A stretch of 64,000 nucleotides of DNA from positions 2,482,501-2,546,500 of the forward strand of contig CM040086.1 of assembly GCA_022496805.1 (NCBI GenBank), given 5' to 3'. The first letter of the stretch is position 1; each line of letters opens with the position of its first letter. Source of the stretch: Pohlia nutans (taxonomy: Eukaryota; Streptophyta; Bryopsida; Bryales; Mniaceae). The position numbers were made by a program, and so were the translations under genes. Under the pieces are notes generated by a model. The model was not told the DNA's origin. It did not search any database and saw nothing but the letters and a program-made list of their open reading frames with translations. Positions 33,901 to 45,056 of the stretch are shown in pieces.

Positions 33901-35286
33901 TGATTCCGAAAGCGCCAGGAGACAGCGCCAGGGACAGGATTCGGGAGATGTTGGTGGAAGCTCTGTGCAAAGTTTGGAAAGAGGCTGCAAATGAGGAGGA
34001 TCTGGCGGAGGCCCAGAAGGCCAACATTGTAGACGTGGCTGTGGCGGTGGAGAATGCTCTGTTTGCCAAGCTGGGACTTTCCAAAGGGAAGGAGAAAGCC
34101 AAATACAGGTTCTCCTCCTTTCTCAAACTTACTCCTTTCATTACACCGATTATTGCCATTATTGCGAGTCACAGTAATTCAGTATTCTCACAGTAATTGT
34201 TGTACCCTACGTCGTGGTCAGTTTTGACATTAATTTTTTTTTTGTCCCAAAGTGCCACATGTCATCTTGTGATTGGTTAAGGGTGACGTGGACCTCTTAA
34301 AATTTGATGTGGAAATTCTATTTCGACACTTGGTTGTCCGAAACATACCACAACGTATGGTATTAGAACAAAGTGTGAGTCACAATATTTGAGAATTCTC
34401 AGAGTGAGTAGTGAGGATTTTGTATAAAGTCTCACACTAATTGAGGATTGGTGAGAAATCTCACACTACACTACAAGGAGAAGGCGTCGCTTTTCACTCC
34501 CTCTGTAAGTCAAATAGCGCCACTTTGCACTCACCAATTTTTTGGTTAGACTTGGTGAGTGGGATTCGTCACGTAGGATAAGCGTGTATAGTAAAATAAA
34601 ATAAAAAGGTAACGAACACCAGGATCCTGACTGAGAAACGACGCCTCTCCCTATAGTGCTAATTCTATGACTCAGAGTAATGACAATAATCGGTGTGCTG
34701 CAGCAAGGTGGTGTATACCATATTTATGTTTTTTTTTTTAAAATTTAGTGTATAGTTGTTCCTCTTTATTATGACTTGTTTGGGAGGCCCTAACTTCAAG
34801 GTGGTAGGTATGGATTAGTCACATAAATGACTCATCACATGTGCATTACTTGAAACAATGATATTTGTCATATTATGGAGGGTTGACCGTAATTTAGTGT
34901 GTGATTGAAATTAGTGTTCTCTTTGAATTTGGTCATTATTTTTGGGGCTATGGTGCAGGTCCATCATGTTCAACATCAAAGATGAGAAGAACCCAGACTT
35001 CAGACGCCGTATCTTGCTGGGTAGAATCAAACCGGAAGCCATAGTCACCATGACAAGCGATGAAATGGCGAGTGATAACAGGAAAAAGGAGACGGAGGAT
35101 ATCAAAGCCAAGGCGATGTTTGAGTGCGAACGAGGTATGCAGGCCATGGCCTCCACTGATCAGTTTAAGTGCCACAAATGTTTGCAACGGAAAACCACCT
35201 ACTTTCAGATGCAAACCCGAAGTGCTGATGAACCCATGACCACATTTATCACTTGTGTAAATTGTAATGCTCATTGGAAATTTTAA
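30991..35286 (+). CDS. TFIIS: Transcription elongation factor S-II (TFIIS)
   Basis: TFIIS rescues backtracked RNA polymerase II in the nucleus by stimulating transcript cleavage. Exons are 30991-31173, 32773-33061, 33826-34108 and 34959-35286; phases 0, 1 and 2 match and give 360 aa, close to the usual plant length. Residues about 40-92 form the N-terminal LW domain (LLLSTQVGKRLRKLTKHSS, LLENWRKVV). A Ser/Lys/Val-rich linker follows. The central domain spans about 185-290 (DRIREMLVEALCKVWKEA, SIMFNIKDEKNPDFRRRIL, TSDEMASDNRK). The C-terminal zinc ribbon has Cys323, Cys326, Cys351 and Cys354 and the invariant acidic hairpin RSADEPMTTF, whose Asp-Glu pair enters the polymerase active site. All key residues are present. 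Every intron carries MITEs, and one ends 7 nt before exon 2. Confidence 0.95.
31224..31660. repeat. Tandem duplication (229 bp) carrying a CACTAC MITE, TFIIS intron 1
   Basis: 31224-31452 is repeated at 31453-about 31660. Both units begin CTAATACAAAACAATGTCAT and each contains one 120-bp CACTAC element (31266-31385 and 31495-31614, ending GCTTGTAGTG). The few differences suggest a fairly recent duplication after the element inserted. Confidence 0.8.
32357..32580. mobile_element. MITE with CACTAAATAGGTAGATTAGTG ends
   Basis: The left end is CACTACACTAAATAGGTAG and the right end is the inverse CTACCTATTTAGTGTAGT. The interior is about 225 bp and closely matches copies at 39172-39391 and 48353-48578 (AACATGTTGTAAGTTTT, TTGACCAAT, GATGGGGATC). 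It abuts the next element in TFIIS intron 1. Confidence 0.8.
32581..32765. mobile_element. CACTAGTAGCAG MITE abutting TFIIS exon 2
   Basis: Truncated at the left by the neighbouring element. The right end CATTTCCTACGAGTG is intact and stops at 32765, only 7 nt before exon 2 at 32773. The pyrimidine stretch and any branch point of this intron therefore lie in transposon sequence. Confidence 0.75.
33128..33306. mobile_element. CACTAGTAGCAG MITE, left end degraded, TFIIS intron 2
   Basis: It shares CTGTCGCTTTTCATTCCTCA, the GTGACCAAAATCACTCACCA block and the right end CATTTCCTACTAGTG with the family. The left terminus is mutated beyond recognition. Confidence 0.7.
34143..34696. mobile_element. 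Inverted-repeat element in TFIIS intron 3, host of a nested MITE
   Basis: ACACCGATTATTGCCATTA at the left is inverted at the right as TAATGACAATAATCGGTGT. The 554-bp unit contains a complete CACTAC element at 34469-34658, so two insertions are stacked in this intron. Confidence 0.6.
34469..34658. mobile_element. CACTAC MITE with CTA duplication
   Basis: It starts CACTACAAGGAGAAGGCGTC and ends CGACGCCTCTCCCTATAGTG, with CTA on both sides (34466-34468, 34659-34661). The 3-bp duplication and CACTA ends fit the CACTA superfamily. Confidence 0.8.
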
Positions 35287-36636
35287 TGTGGAATCCATGC
35301 CTTCCCTTTTACGAAATCCACAGTGACACACCAATAACCGTCCAACCCTACTCTGATTATGTAGGTGCTCTTTATAACTGTCACCCAAGGAATCTAAAAC
35401 CGACTAATTGGAGACTTTTACAAGTGGGCGAAATTAGGGTTTCTAAGATGCAATTCATGATGTCGAAAAGAAAACACCACGTGAGGGCCGCTTCACACTA
35501 TGGCCGTCCAAGTCAAGAGGTCGTGGGATCGAGAGTCCAAAGAAATCTGCTAAAAATAGGCAATAAAAATATAGTTTTCATTTTTTAACAAAAAGAAATC
35601 GACAGCCTCTCAACCATAGTTTGGGTTTTTCATTCCCATCCGACCCAAACTTCCTTTCGAGAGGCCGTCACCTTGGTCAAAAAGTATTGCCACATAGGCA
35701 TTTTGAAGAGCGACGGCCTTTGGACTTTGGTCTCTGGCGTGAAGGGTCGAGAGGCCGAACACATGGTTTCTTGCAATTTGATTGGTGGAAATCAACGGCC
35801 TCTCGACCTTCGGCCATAGTGTGAAGCGGCCCTAAGTATCCAAAGTATGCTTTTTAGATAAGCTTGAAAAACAAAACACACATTTACACAATATCCAAAG
35901 CTTTTTATTTAGACTTGAAAGCAAAACACACATTTACACAATAGGGTGTCTGTGCAAGTTTTCGCACAAGCTTTTGTGTGAACTTTTCCAACAAGTTTTG
36001 GACGGTCGCAAAATTCCACGGTTTCAAGTCGCATGTAGATTTGGTGAGCCTTGTGATTGTGGGATGCCAATATATCTGAACCATACCGCAAGAGTCTTCC
36101 CTCTGACAATCCTCTAATACAATTGAAAGATATGTACTGAAATGTTCCATAAGTTTTTGGAAAGCGAATGAAGAAATCCATTGTAAAACACTCCAATCAG
36201 TTTTCAACACAATGCTACAAAACAAAGACGCTTTCAAGTAAATAAACTTTTAGGACAAACACAGATTCATCATCTGAAATATCGAGGAAGCAAAAAGAAG
36301 ACAGCCATATTCACAAAGCATAGAAATACACAGAGCTCTGATATAATTGACATTCCTGGATGTTTTTTTCATTGCAAATGTACGCCAATCCGAAGGGCGA
36401 GTCATGGCATGGTCAGCCACAAAAAGAAAAAAATTAAGCATCTCAATCTCCCACCAAAGCCTTAGGCTACACAGTGAAGGGATGGACACTAGTGTATAAT
36501 AACCTCTCACAGCAGAAGTCTACAAAACTGTTGCTCTGCTATATTCAAGGCAAAGCACTACCACCGCCGCTATATACAAATGGTTTCCTGCATGGAGAGT
36601 TCACTATTATACAAGAGTAGAATTACGGAAAGCTAG
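35287..36636. other. Spacer between the convergent TFIIS and J8 genes
   Basis: Holds the two 3' UTRs and one MITE. A reverse-strand AATAAA at 35904-35909 could end the J8 transcript. A 28-bp direct repeat (AAAACACACATTTACACAATA) occurs at about 35872 and 35923. An open reverse frame at 35905-36237 has no recognisable domain and is probably UTR. Confidence 0.45.
35485..35832. mobile_element. GGGCCGCTTCACACTATGG MITE downstream of TFIIS
   Basis: 348 bp with inverted ends GGGCCGCTTCACACTATGGCC and GGCCATAGTGTGAAGCGGCCC. The flanking triplets TGA and TAA differ by one base. It lies about 200 bp after the TFIIS stop codon. Confidence 0.8.
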
Positions 36637-38052
36637 CTAAACCGCATAGTTGATATGATTCGAGTAATCCCGGGTGCCGGCCCCTTCCCACCCCATCCAC
36701 TCCTCCCAATCCTCCCAGGAATCATTCGCTACGCCCATGAACCCCTCCAAATTGTCAGACAGGTCATCCTCAAACTCCCCAAACTGAGTTGTCGCCCTGT
36801 TCAAAAGAGACTGCAAAACAACATGCACAACAAGATCAGCAACTCAGTTTTCAATACCTTCAAAAAATCTGCACAAATCACCGTTTCATTGACCACACTA
36901 GAGTCCTGGACTAAAGGACCAAAAACTAAGGGAAAAAGGGAAAAATTAATGCACATGGCCTCACCTAACCTACATGTACAATGTATTTAGTGTAGGGTGT
37001 TCATTGCAAGTTGGTAAATTCTCTCATGAAAGAATTGGAAAGCTTTTCACGGATAAGAAAGCTCAGATCAGCAACACAATTTTTTTTAAAGACTTAAAGC
37101 TTTCGATATCTATTTACAGAAATTAACGTTAAGAATACAACGAGTGTGTTCATTACAAGCGGCCGCCTACTGTAAACTCAGAATTGGAAAGCTTTCCACG
37201 AGAGCCTAACCTCAGATCAGCAACAAAATTTTTAAAAAGGCTTAAAGCTTTCGACATCTATTTACAGAAATTAACGTTAAGAATACAACGAGTGTGTTCA
37301 TTACAAGCGGCCGCCTAATGTACACTCAGAATTGGAAAGCTTTCCACGGGAGCCTAACCTCAGATCAGCAACACAAATTTTTTTAAAGGCTTAAAACTTT
37401 CGACATCTATTTACAGAAATGAAGACAACGAGTGTGCGCATTGCAAGTGGCCGCTTAATATTAAATTAGAATTGGAAAGCTTTCCACGGGAGCCGAACCT
37501 CACAAACTCAGCAACACAGGTTTTCAAAAAGAACTTGAACTACTTGCAGAAATCACAGTTAAAAAGACAACGAGTGTGCGCATTGCAAGTGGCCGCTTAA
37601 TGTAAACTCAGAATTGGAAAGCTTTCCACGGGAGCCAAACCTCATAAGATCAGCAACACAGGTTTTCAAAAAGACTTGAACTACTTGCAGAAATCACCGT
37701 TAAAAAGACGACGAGTGTGCATTGGTTACTGAAAATTATTCGGTGTGAGGCGTACCTCGTAAGCGGAGTTGATCTGTTGGAATTGGGTGGTGCAGTGGTT
37801 GCCCTCACAGACGTCGGGGTGGTACTGCAACGCCAGGCGACGGTACGCTTTCTTGATCTCGTGTTTGGTGGCGCCCGGGGACACGCCCAACGTGCTGTGA
37901 GGGTCGCGCTGCGCTGCTGCATTATACGCCATAGCGATCACCCCGGGATAATTCTTTTTCCGCGGGCTCACGCTCCGAGGAGAAGAAGAAATCATCAGCG
38001 ACTCGCCCTGAAAGGCGCTTCGGAAAATCGGAATAGCCTTGCTGCTAATCAT
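36637..38052 (-). CDS. J8: Chloroplast J-domain protein J8
   Basis: A small DnaJ co-chaperone of the plastid stroma that stimulates Hsp70. Two exons, 37756-38052 and 36637-36810, join in phase 0 to give 156 aa; Arabidopsis J8 is about the same size. I chose the ATG at 38052 because the open frame upstream to 38271 has no ATG. Residues 1-40 (MISSKAIPIFRSAFQG..., Ser/Arg-rich) look like a transit peptide. The J domain runs from about residue 48, with HPD at 78-80 and the J8-type insert CEGNHC followed by FQQINSAYE. The C terminus ends WEEWMGWEGAGTRDYS, the diagnostic J8 tail. The 945-bp intron is almost wholly a minisatellite. A TATATAAAG box lies about 295 bp upstream of the ATG. Confidence 0.93.
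36829..37735. repeat. Minisatellite of about 145-bp units filling the J8 intron
   Basis: Five clear units, and a partial sixth near the acceptor, share GAATTGGAAAGCTTTCCACG, GATCAGCAACACA, a CAAAAAGACTTGAA-like block, GAAATCACCGTTAA and CGAGTGTG(C/T). The GAATTGGAAAGC starts lie at about 37033, 37183, 37328, 37468 and 37610. The outer units are more diverged, as expected from unequal exchange. Confidence 0.85.
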
Positions 38053-38344
38053 CTCTACTGCTGCCCCTTCACCTTCGTGATCGCGCAACACTAAACCCGC
38101 CAAAGGAAAGTTGGAAAACTCTGTTTTCGAATGGATTCTGAGAACAGAATCGCAATAGGTCACAAGCTTGCTTTTCCTACACGGCAGGAAAGGAATTCGC
38201 AATGCAGGAAGCTCGATGCTATGATGATCCGAAACTTTGCAACGCAGAAGACAAATGCTGCACGGAGATTGTTACAAGAGAGCCTGAGAGGGAGAGTTTG
38301 CGATTGAGAGCTCACGAAGAAGAGATGTTGCGGGTCTAGTCTAA

Positions 38345-38353
38345 CTTTATATA
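38345..38353 (-). promoter_or_regulatory. TATA box of J8
   Basis: Read on the minus strand the sequence is TATATAAAG, a near-consensus plant TATA box. It would place transcription start near 38315-38320 and give a leader of about 265 nt that begins in GC-balanced, pyrimidine-rich sequence. No competing gene uses this region. Confidence 0.6.
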
Positions 38354-38817
38354 CCAGAAGAAGAGGTTGCTTTCACGTTTATCCTCAAACGGAAACGTGT
38401 AAGCTAAGAATAGACTGTACATGTATCAGTTTTATTTTTATCCTTAGCAGATAAACACCTAGGAGCCTCGCCTAGTCACACAATCCTAGTTTTGAGTCTT
38501 TTGACTGGATTATTTCCTTTTTACTTCTCGTATCTTGTTGTTAACTTTGGTTACACTTTAGTAAAAATAATTCCAAGTCAGCCAGTGCTAGTTTGGCTTT
38601 GTTTTACTTTTTTACTTTTTTTTACTTTTTAATAATAGTAAAAGTATCTCTCAAGACAGATGTTGAGCTTTTTTAATAATTTTTTTAAGATGATTTTTTT
38701 TAATTGGTAGATATGGCATACAAATCTTCTAAAAATCATATTTTTGGGTAGTATACTACAATTATTTTTTGGACAGTATACTGAATCATTTTTAGAAGAT
38801 TCATATGTAGTACACTA

Positions 38818-39166
38818 CACTAAATAGTGTATTTAGTGTGAGGCACTGTAATTGCGAACATCACTCTAAATATCAAAAAACTTACTTTTGTAAAAACACT
38901 AAATGTGAATTCTCACACTATTTATGAAGAATAGTAACGTTTTGACATTGTGATCTTTTGAGATATGGATATTTAGTGTGAGTAAGGAATGAAACTTGAG
39001 ATGAAAGTTTAGATGGAAAAACTGAAATTTTAGAAATGGAATGAATCAAATTGGATGATTCACTCAGCCGCCAACACTAATTACCCACAAATTGACAATT
39101 ATTGTTAGACAAGTAGTAGGGGTAAGCACATTATTCATCACCTCACACTAAATACACTATTTGGTG
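38818..39166. mobile_element. Inverted-repeat element CACTAAATAGTGTATTTAGTG
   Basis: CACTAAATAGTGTATTTAGT followed by GTGAGG at the left is inverted at 39141-39166. The 349-bp interior is non-coding. Its right end lies only 5 bp from the next MITE. Confidence 0.65.
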
Positions 39167-39171
39167 TTCTA

Positions 39172-39391
39172 CACTAAATAGGTAGATTAGTGTTAGATAA
39201 TTATAAGATTTGAAAATATTATAGATTTTTACTCTCGACAAAAAAATTACCAAAGACATTGATTCCAATACTATTGAAAGATCCCCATCTTGACCAATAT
39301 AGAGGGTTAAAAAATTCGTCAACAGTAAAAACTTACAACATGTTTATGTAAATTAGTGTATCTAACACTAATCTATCTATTTAGTGTAGTG
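39172..39391. mobile_element. MITE with CACTAAATAGGTAGATTAGTG ends, opposite orientation
   Basis: Nearly the reverse complement of the copies at 32357-32580 and 48353-48578, with the same inverted ends (CACTAAATAGGTAG / CTATTTAGTGTAGTG). Confidence 0.8.
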
Positions 39392-39530
39392 AACTTGTCT
39401 GAGATATTAGTGGGACCCGTGCCGTTGAGCACATTGAGCTTGGGTTGCCTCCTCAACGGAATTCAACGCGGAACGGTTGAGTGAGACACAGCGAGTTGTA
39501 TTGTACAATAGATTTCTAAAAACAGGTTAA

Positions 39531-40113
39531 CCACTAAGTGCCCAAGGGTTTTCTAGAAATGCTAGATATGTCATAATGTTCATCTTACTCAACTTTTATG
39601 AGCTTCAATTTTTTACCATATGTAGAGCACAACAGTAAGACAACATCCATATGGTTAAACTTTGGAAAAAAACTATGAATTATTTAATAATTAATTTATA
39701 AGAATTTTCTTTGAAAATTCATTAAAAAAACACGTTTAGTCATTTTGACTTGAAATCAAGTATGGTAGGTCAAAAACATTGGTTTTATATGGTAGTTACC
39801 TTGTAAATGTTACTCGAAATGTGAGAACTAATCCCATTTGGTAAAAAACTTAAAGATTCCATCCCGGGCAGATTTTCAAAATTGTGACAATTTGAGATGT
39901 TGTCACTTCGAGGGCTTTAGAGGAAAATCGGTAAACATTTTCTTAGAATTTCTTTTTAGAAAAGTTGCTCAGTTTCAATATCTACAAGGGAAAAAAAATG
40001 ACGCTAAAAAATTATTATTTTTGCAAACATTATAGACGTTTAAAGTGGGTTGAACCTTTTTTAAACTTTGAAATTTTTGATCGACCATATATAGTCGATT
40101 AGGCAGTTAGGGG
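39531..40113. mobile_element. piggyBac-like element flanked by TTAA
   Basis: It starts CCACTAAGTGCCCAAGG after TTAA (39527-39530) and ends GGCAGTTAGGGG before TTAA (40114-40117). The ends are imperfect inverted repeats. A further TTAGGGGTTAAG end near 40360 suggests a second overlapping or adjacent copy. Confidence 0.65.
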
Positions 40114-40941
40114 TTAAAGATGAAAAAAATCATTTCTAAGATTTATTTAAGCCATGCCCAAACTGCTCATTTGTCCCAAAAAAATCTCTTTCTTTCCATT
40201 ACTTTCACTTACGAAGTTGGATTTAAAAACAAAATTGAATCCATATTTTTGTATCGACATACCAAATTCACATACTGTTTTTCAAAGAATTAGGATAAAA
40301 ATTGACACTATGGGAACCTACTCAAATATTGAACTGTCCTAGTTAGGACATATTGTCTTTTAGGGGTTAAGAATAGTAAATGTGTGTTCAGTAGAAAAAG
40401 TGGTGGTTTTAAATGTCTCGACCTTACAATGTGTGGAAGCATGATTTGTGCAATTGGGTGTTTTTACATGGACACTAGTAGAAATGTTGGCACTCCCAAA
40501 AGACATGCCTAAGCAAAATCATTGTGCATGTGTGGAATCAGGCACCACTTACCTGGGCATCTCCCACTATTTCTACTAATGAAAGGATAGCAGTTCTACG
40601 TGTATTTTTTCAAATTGCATGTACGCTCTACAATGTAAACTTACCCTTATTTTGTGCTTGTGTATAGGCCCTATTTCCAATGGGCAAAACCACCATTTGC
40701 AATTACACATGTAGAAAGTACACACGTCAAAACAATCATCATTTATATTAGCATGCCTTTGCTACAGTATCGCAGCCTTTTGAGGGTTTTGGTTTTGATT
40801 GTTTGTACTGTACTGCAGTAACTTAGAGTAGAAGGATCACATGATTTTCATGGCAGAGCTTCCTTCAGTGAATGATTGATTCATTGTGTGCATTTTCTGT
40901 GACTGTTATGGAATTTGCGTGGCCATTGTTGAAAGTTGCAG

Positions 40942-41054
40942 AGTCTGGGCACTACACTCCAGGTCCTATTCCACAGGTCACTATGTACCATGTGAACTTT
41001 GATAAAACTAAAGAGTATGGGAGACCTTTGCTAGTACAGAATCCTCAACAATGA
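40942..41054 (+). pseudogene. Orphan terminal-exon-like fragment
   Basis: After an AG acceptor (GTTGAAAGTTGCAG) there is an open stretch to TGA containing SGHYTPGPIPQVTMYHV and KEYGRPLLVQNPQQ, with protein-like composition. No partner exon was found upstream within 3 kb, where the sequence is repeats and AT-rich spacer. It may be a gene relic, a captured exon, or the last exon of something outside my recognition. Confidence 0.25.
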
Positions 41055-41996
41055 TGAATATCATAATAAACTGTCATAGTCAGCAAACTTAACCCTTAAA
41101 CGTCAAACGTCAAAGTACTTACCGGTAGTGAAGTGGCATAATTAAGGAACTTGGTTTAAAACCCTTTTCACACTTGTTGAATTTCTTGTTATCATATTTG
41201 TGTACAATTTTTTTGACAAAACAATCGATAATATCAATAGTCAATTTTTTTAATAATAAAATATAAATGACATTAAATTGTTTAAAATCAAACAAATTAT
41301 TTTTTCCATTGCAATTTAACAAACCCGATACATTGAACCAAAGGCAAAACCTCACAAGAAATCATGATTGCACAATCCATGTGTAGTGATTTGTGAGTGA
41401 CTTACTATTTTCAAAGTCTAATTGAGTGATGTTGATGAAAAACTACATGTGGAACTACAAGGTGAGGTCTCAATTTTTGAATGACCTTCAAAATGCAAAA
41501 ATCATTAAAAATCGTGCACTTCATGAATTTCCAATCAAGAAGTACTTACAAATTTAGCTCTTAAAAAGAGACAGGGTCTCTTTGTTCCTCATCCTACGCT
41601 TCAAAGCTCAAAAACTCAAATTTCCTCACTTTTCAAATCCAGAAGTCGTATGGGAGCCTCATGGTCCTTTAGGGGTTCATTGAATAAAGAAGCCAACATC
41701 CAAAAACCACCTTGTAAATGACATTTTCCTTGCAATTGAGTGCGGATATTGCTACGGATTGAAGGCACATTCCAAATATAGAATTGAAATTTCCAAAAGT
41801 CACCTAGAACCCAAAAATGAGAAAACCAAAAAAAATGACTAGTACAAATAAAGGGGGGGCAATCCCATCTCCCTTAATTGCGAGGGTTTTTTTTGACACT
41901 ATAGCAGTGCTCCATGTATGCAATGGAGATTGGTCCCTCTAAATTTAGACCATTATGTCTGTGCCACAACATCGACCATGGTGCCAAATAAGATTA

Positions 41997-42466
41997 GAGC
42001 ATCTCCACCCATACGCGCCATCCAAGGCTCGCCTTAAGGTGTTCCCAGGGCTCGTCAAGCTCCGATTGCCTCGCTAAAAATTGAGTGCCCCACCCATTGC
42101 GTGCAAACAAGCCCATGATGGTCGCTCGATCTCCCTTTAATAGCGCATTTACATCCTCTCTCCAGCCTGGTACGTTGACTCCGCGGTGTTTGAGCACGCC
42201 ACGTACTCGGGAGCTTGAGTTGGTCTGTCCGGTGGCTGGTTCCGGAGAGAGCGCTCCTGAAAATAGATCAAATCTCCCAGACAGCTTCCGTGATATGGGC
42301 GCGCTGAAGGAACTCCTGCACTCGGAACAATGGCGAGTGAAGGACCATTTTGCGCGGGCCCGGAATCCAGAAATGCGTTGAGCGAGCAGGGGTGGGGAAC
42401 TCAAACTAGCGCAGGCTCGCCACAGGTGCTTCCGGCCACATATGGCGAGCAAGGGTGGAGATGCTC
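41997..42466. mobile_element. GC-rich Harbinger/Tourist-like MITE with TTA duplication
   Basis: GAGCATCTCCACCC at the left and GGGTGGAGATGCTC at the right are perfect inverted repeats, flanked by TTA on both sides (41994-41996, 42467-42469), as for PIF/Harbinger. The 470-bp interior is much richer in GC than its surroundings. It contains a long reverse open frame (41994-42452) that covers the entire element and both ends, so it is probably not a gene. Confidence 0.8.
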
Positions 42467-43048
42467 TTATATATAAAACCCTGCTTACTGCATGAGGATG
42501 GTGATAGGCTTGTTCTTTCGGGTTTAAAAAAATTTGTATAGTGCACAGTCATTGATAATATTCCCCAAGAATATCCAAAAAGGATTCTAATCAATCAATT
42601 GTCAATATGATCCACCCAGGTCCCACTTGGCTATCACTCCCTCTACCACATGGTCCATTCGCCGAGGCCCCACTTGGCTACATTCCAGGCCCTCACCAGA
42701 GCCGTCAGATCAAGCAGTCAAGGTCCACCCAACCGTCAGATGAATCTCCGGTTGAATCGCCACCCTCCTATACACTATACGGTTCAGATGTAACGGTAAC
42801 AGGCCAACGTTATCTAGGCTTGCGTGGACACCAAGATGAGATCTCTTCTGGAGTGTAGACGTGGCCAAAACAAGGCTTGGAATACTAAAAAGTAAAGGCT
42901 AAAAACAGATTAAGTTAGGGCACCCAAAAGCGTTAAAGATAAACAAAAAGGCAGTTTGGGGATGACGTGGTGGGAAGGGCATCATCCCATCAGTTGGGAG
43001 GACAGGTTTGCTATTCTTGGACGGCATTCCACGATCTTGTCGAATCAG

Positions 43049-43049
<1 letters not shown>

Positions 43050-43096
<47 letters not shown>
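43050..43096. repeat. (TTA)n microsatellite
   Basis: About 15 perfect ATT/TTA units, with no gene context. Confidence 0.95.
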
Positions 43097-43097
<1 letters not shown>

Positions 43098-43224
43098 TTT
43101 TTGACACAAATCGAGGGAGATCTTTACTGCACAAAGAGCAACAAATACAAACCCGTCCCGCTAGGACCGGCGAGACCGGGGAACAACTAAGACTCTTTAA
43201 TCAAACTAAACCTAGAACCACTAA

Positions 43225-43698
43225 GGGTCGGTTTACACTATGGACCAAGAGCCATGACCAAGAAAATTAAATCATTTTCATGGTCATGGCTCTTGGCCAA
43301 GAGCCGTGACCATGAAAAATAAAAAAAATGGATTTTTGAGTGGCTTGATCACTCTTGTAGTGTAAAGTGGATTTGGACCGGGACAACTTTGGGCTGATTT
43401 TTTTGGCCAAAAATATTAAATAAAAAATATTTCGGCCAATGGCTAATTTTCAGCCTTACGGCTCCGTTGATTTCCGTTGAGTCGAGCATTTTGCCTCGAC
43501 TCAACGGAAAACCCGTTGGACCATGGCACATTATCCAAATGGCAGATTTTAGTAGTTTTTGGGGACTTCAAAGTAAGTGGTCATTCTCCTATTTTCAAGG
43601 TAGTGTGAAGCCAAATGGGACCAAGAGCTCTTTTTGGGTCAATCACAGATTTTAGAATTCCATGGTCATGGCTCTTGGTCCATAGTGTAAACCGCCCC
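43225..43698. mobile_element. GGGTCGGTTTACACTATGG MITE with TAA duplication
   Basis: The ends GGGTCGGTTTACACTATGGA and TCCATAGTGTAAACCGCCCC enclose 474 bp, flanked by TAA on both sides. It is related in its ends to the GGGCCG families, but the interior (CATGGCTCTTGG repeats) differs. Confidence 0.85.
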
Positions 43699-45056
43699 TA
43701 AGGGACCAACAAGGTTGAATCCCATCCCACTTTGCAAACAATTTCCTCCTGCACCACGTGGCCCTGAACTATTTTTTTCTCTTTTGTAAGTGGGAGTGGG
43801 GACACCCAAAACATTGCAAAAGGGTGAAGTTTCAGTTTTCAAACCAATTTTTTTGATCCGGTTTTTTATTTTGATTTAATTTTAATTTTTCAAAATTTCA
43901 ATTATTTTTACTTTTATTTTTATTATTGTTGTGGGGCACTTGAGTGCTTTTGGTAACCCATCACCGAAGTTCTTATCTGGGCAGAGTAGTGATTTTACTG
44001 AATTGCCAATTCTTTCGATATCCAAGCAAGAGTACCCCACTCCTTCATCTAGTATTTTAAGGTCGTTCTGGACAATTTTCAAAAAGGTGCTATCACTATT
44101 GTACTACTCTACTCCCTTTGTCCCATATTAACCCCTAAGCGTCCCACCGTTTAGACAATGGACGATGTACACAAACGAAGTTGTTTTTCTCATCCGTCAT
44201 TGACTTTTGGCATAGTGAAATTTTTACTTAAGATTTAAGGCTTCATGCATATGTGATTTGATTAGAAAGGGGATGATTTTTGAAAATTTTAGGCCTCATT
44301 TCATGTTGTTAGTAGTGATTCACCAAAAAATGTGAAGATTTTAGTATAATTATGCTCTTGAAAAAGTCTACTCATAAAATTAAGCTACCAAAAAATCTTC
44401 AAAATCACTACATTCAGAGTACTTCATTTGGACCCATCACAACTAATTTCATCCACAAATTATTTATGTCTTATTTGTAATCAAATTACCGAGCAAATTA
44501 CAAAAGAACTTTTAGTTTTAACCCCTACATGCTTTAACGACCATTTTCATATCGATGCCCGAATCTAAAAGGCTACCTAGAAATAAAATAAAAGAATAAA
44601 TAAATACTAAATCAAATCTACTTTCCAAAGCAATTTGAATTATGCCAAGCTGGGTTAAACTCCACCCATGAGAATTTTTCAAAGTGGATCACCTCAACAT
44701 TGTCATAGTGTTATAAAAATTTCTATTTGTGGAAAGTAATGATGTTCCATCCATCATTTCTTTTGCTTTTTTGAAGCTTACAATAGATACACCAATTTCA
44801 ACCAATCATGCTAAGTTTTAAACTCTAAAGTGAAAACTATACTTTACACAAATTTTCAAAGGCTAATGCTTTTAAATTCATTAAATAAAGATCTAAAGTT
44901 ATTTTGGAATTTTGACCATAAGGATAATTTGTAGAGATGATGCCCTATATTTTTTCTATTGAACCAAATTCCATCAAACATATGGAAGGCATATATTATA
45001 GCACGTCTATGTTTTGTTCAATTCCCCTTGGGCATTTTGGGTTAATTTTCTATTAA

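Noticed and set aside
35905..36237. Reverse open frame downstream of J8 as a separate gene
   Set aside because: No domain, start context or splice partners. It sits between the J8 stop and a plausible poly(A) signal, so it is probably 3' UTR.
36829..37735. CRISPR-like array
   Set aside because: The roughly 145-bp units are similar over their full length, with no short repeat/unique spacer alternation, and they lie in a eukaryotic intron.
37717..38094. Forward open frame opposite J8
   Set aside because: Antisense shadow of the J8 first exon, which carries an unambiguous J domain on the minus strand.
38053..38202. Extended N terminus for J8 (206 aa)
   Set aside because: That version would need a TTG start. 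The first in-frame ATG at 38052 gives a 156-aa protein of normal J8 length.
41994..42452. 152-codon reverse open frame as a gene
   Set aside because: It spans the whole GC-rich MITE including both inverted ends and has no recognised domain, so it is most simply an open frame by composition.
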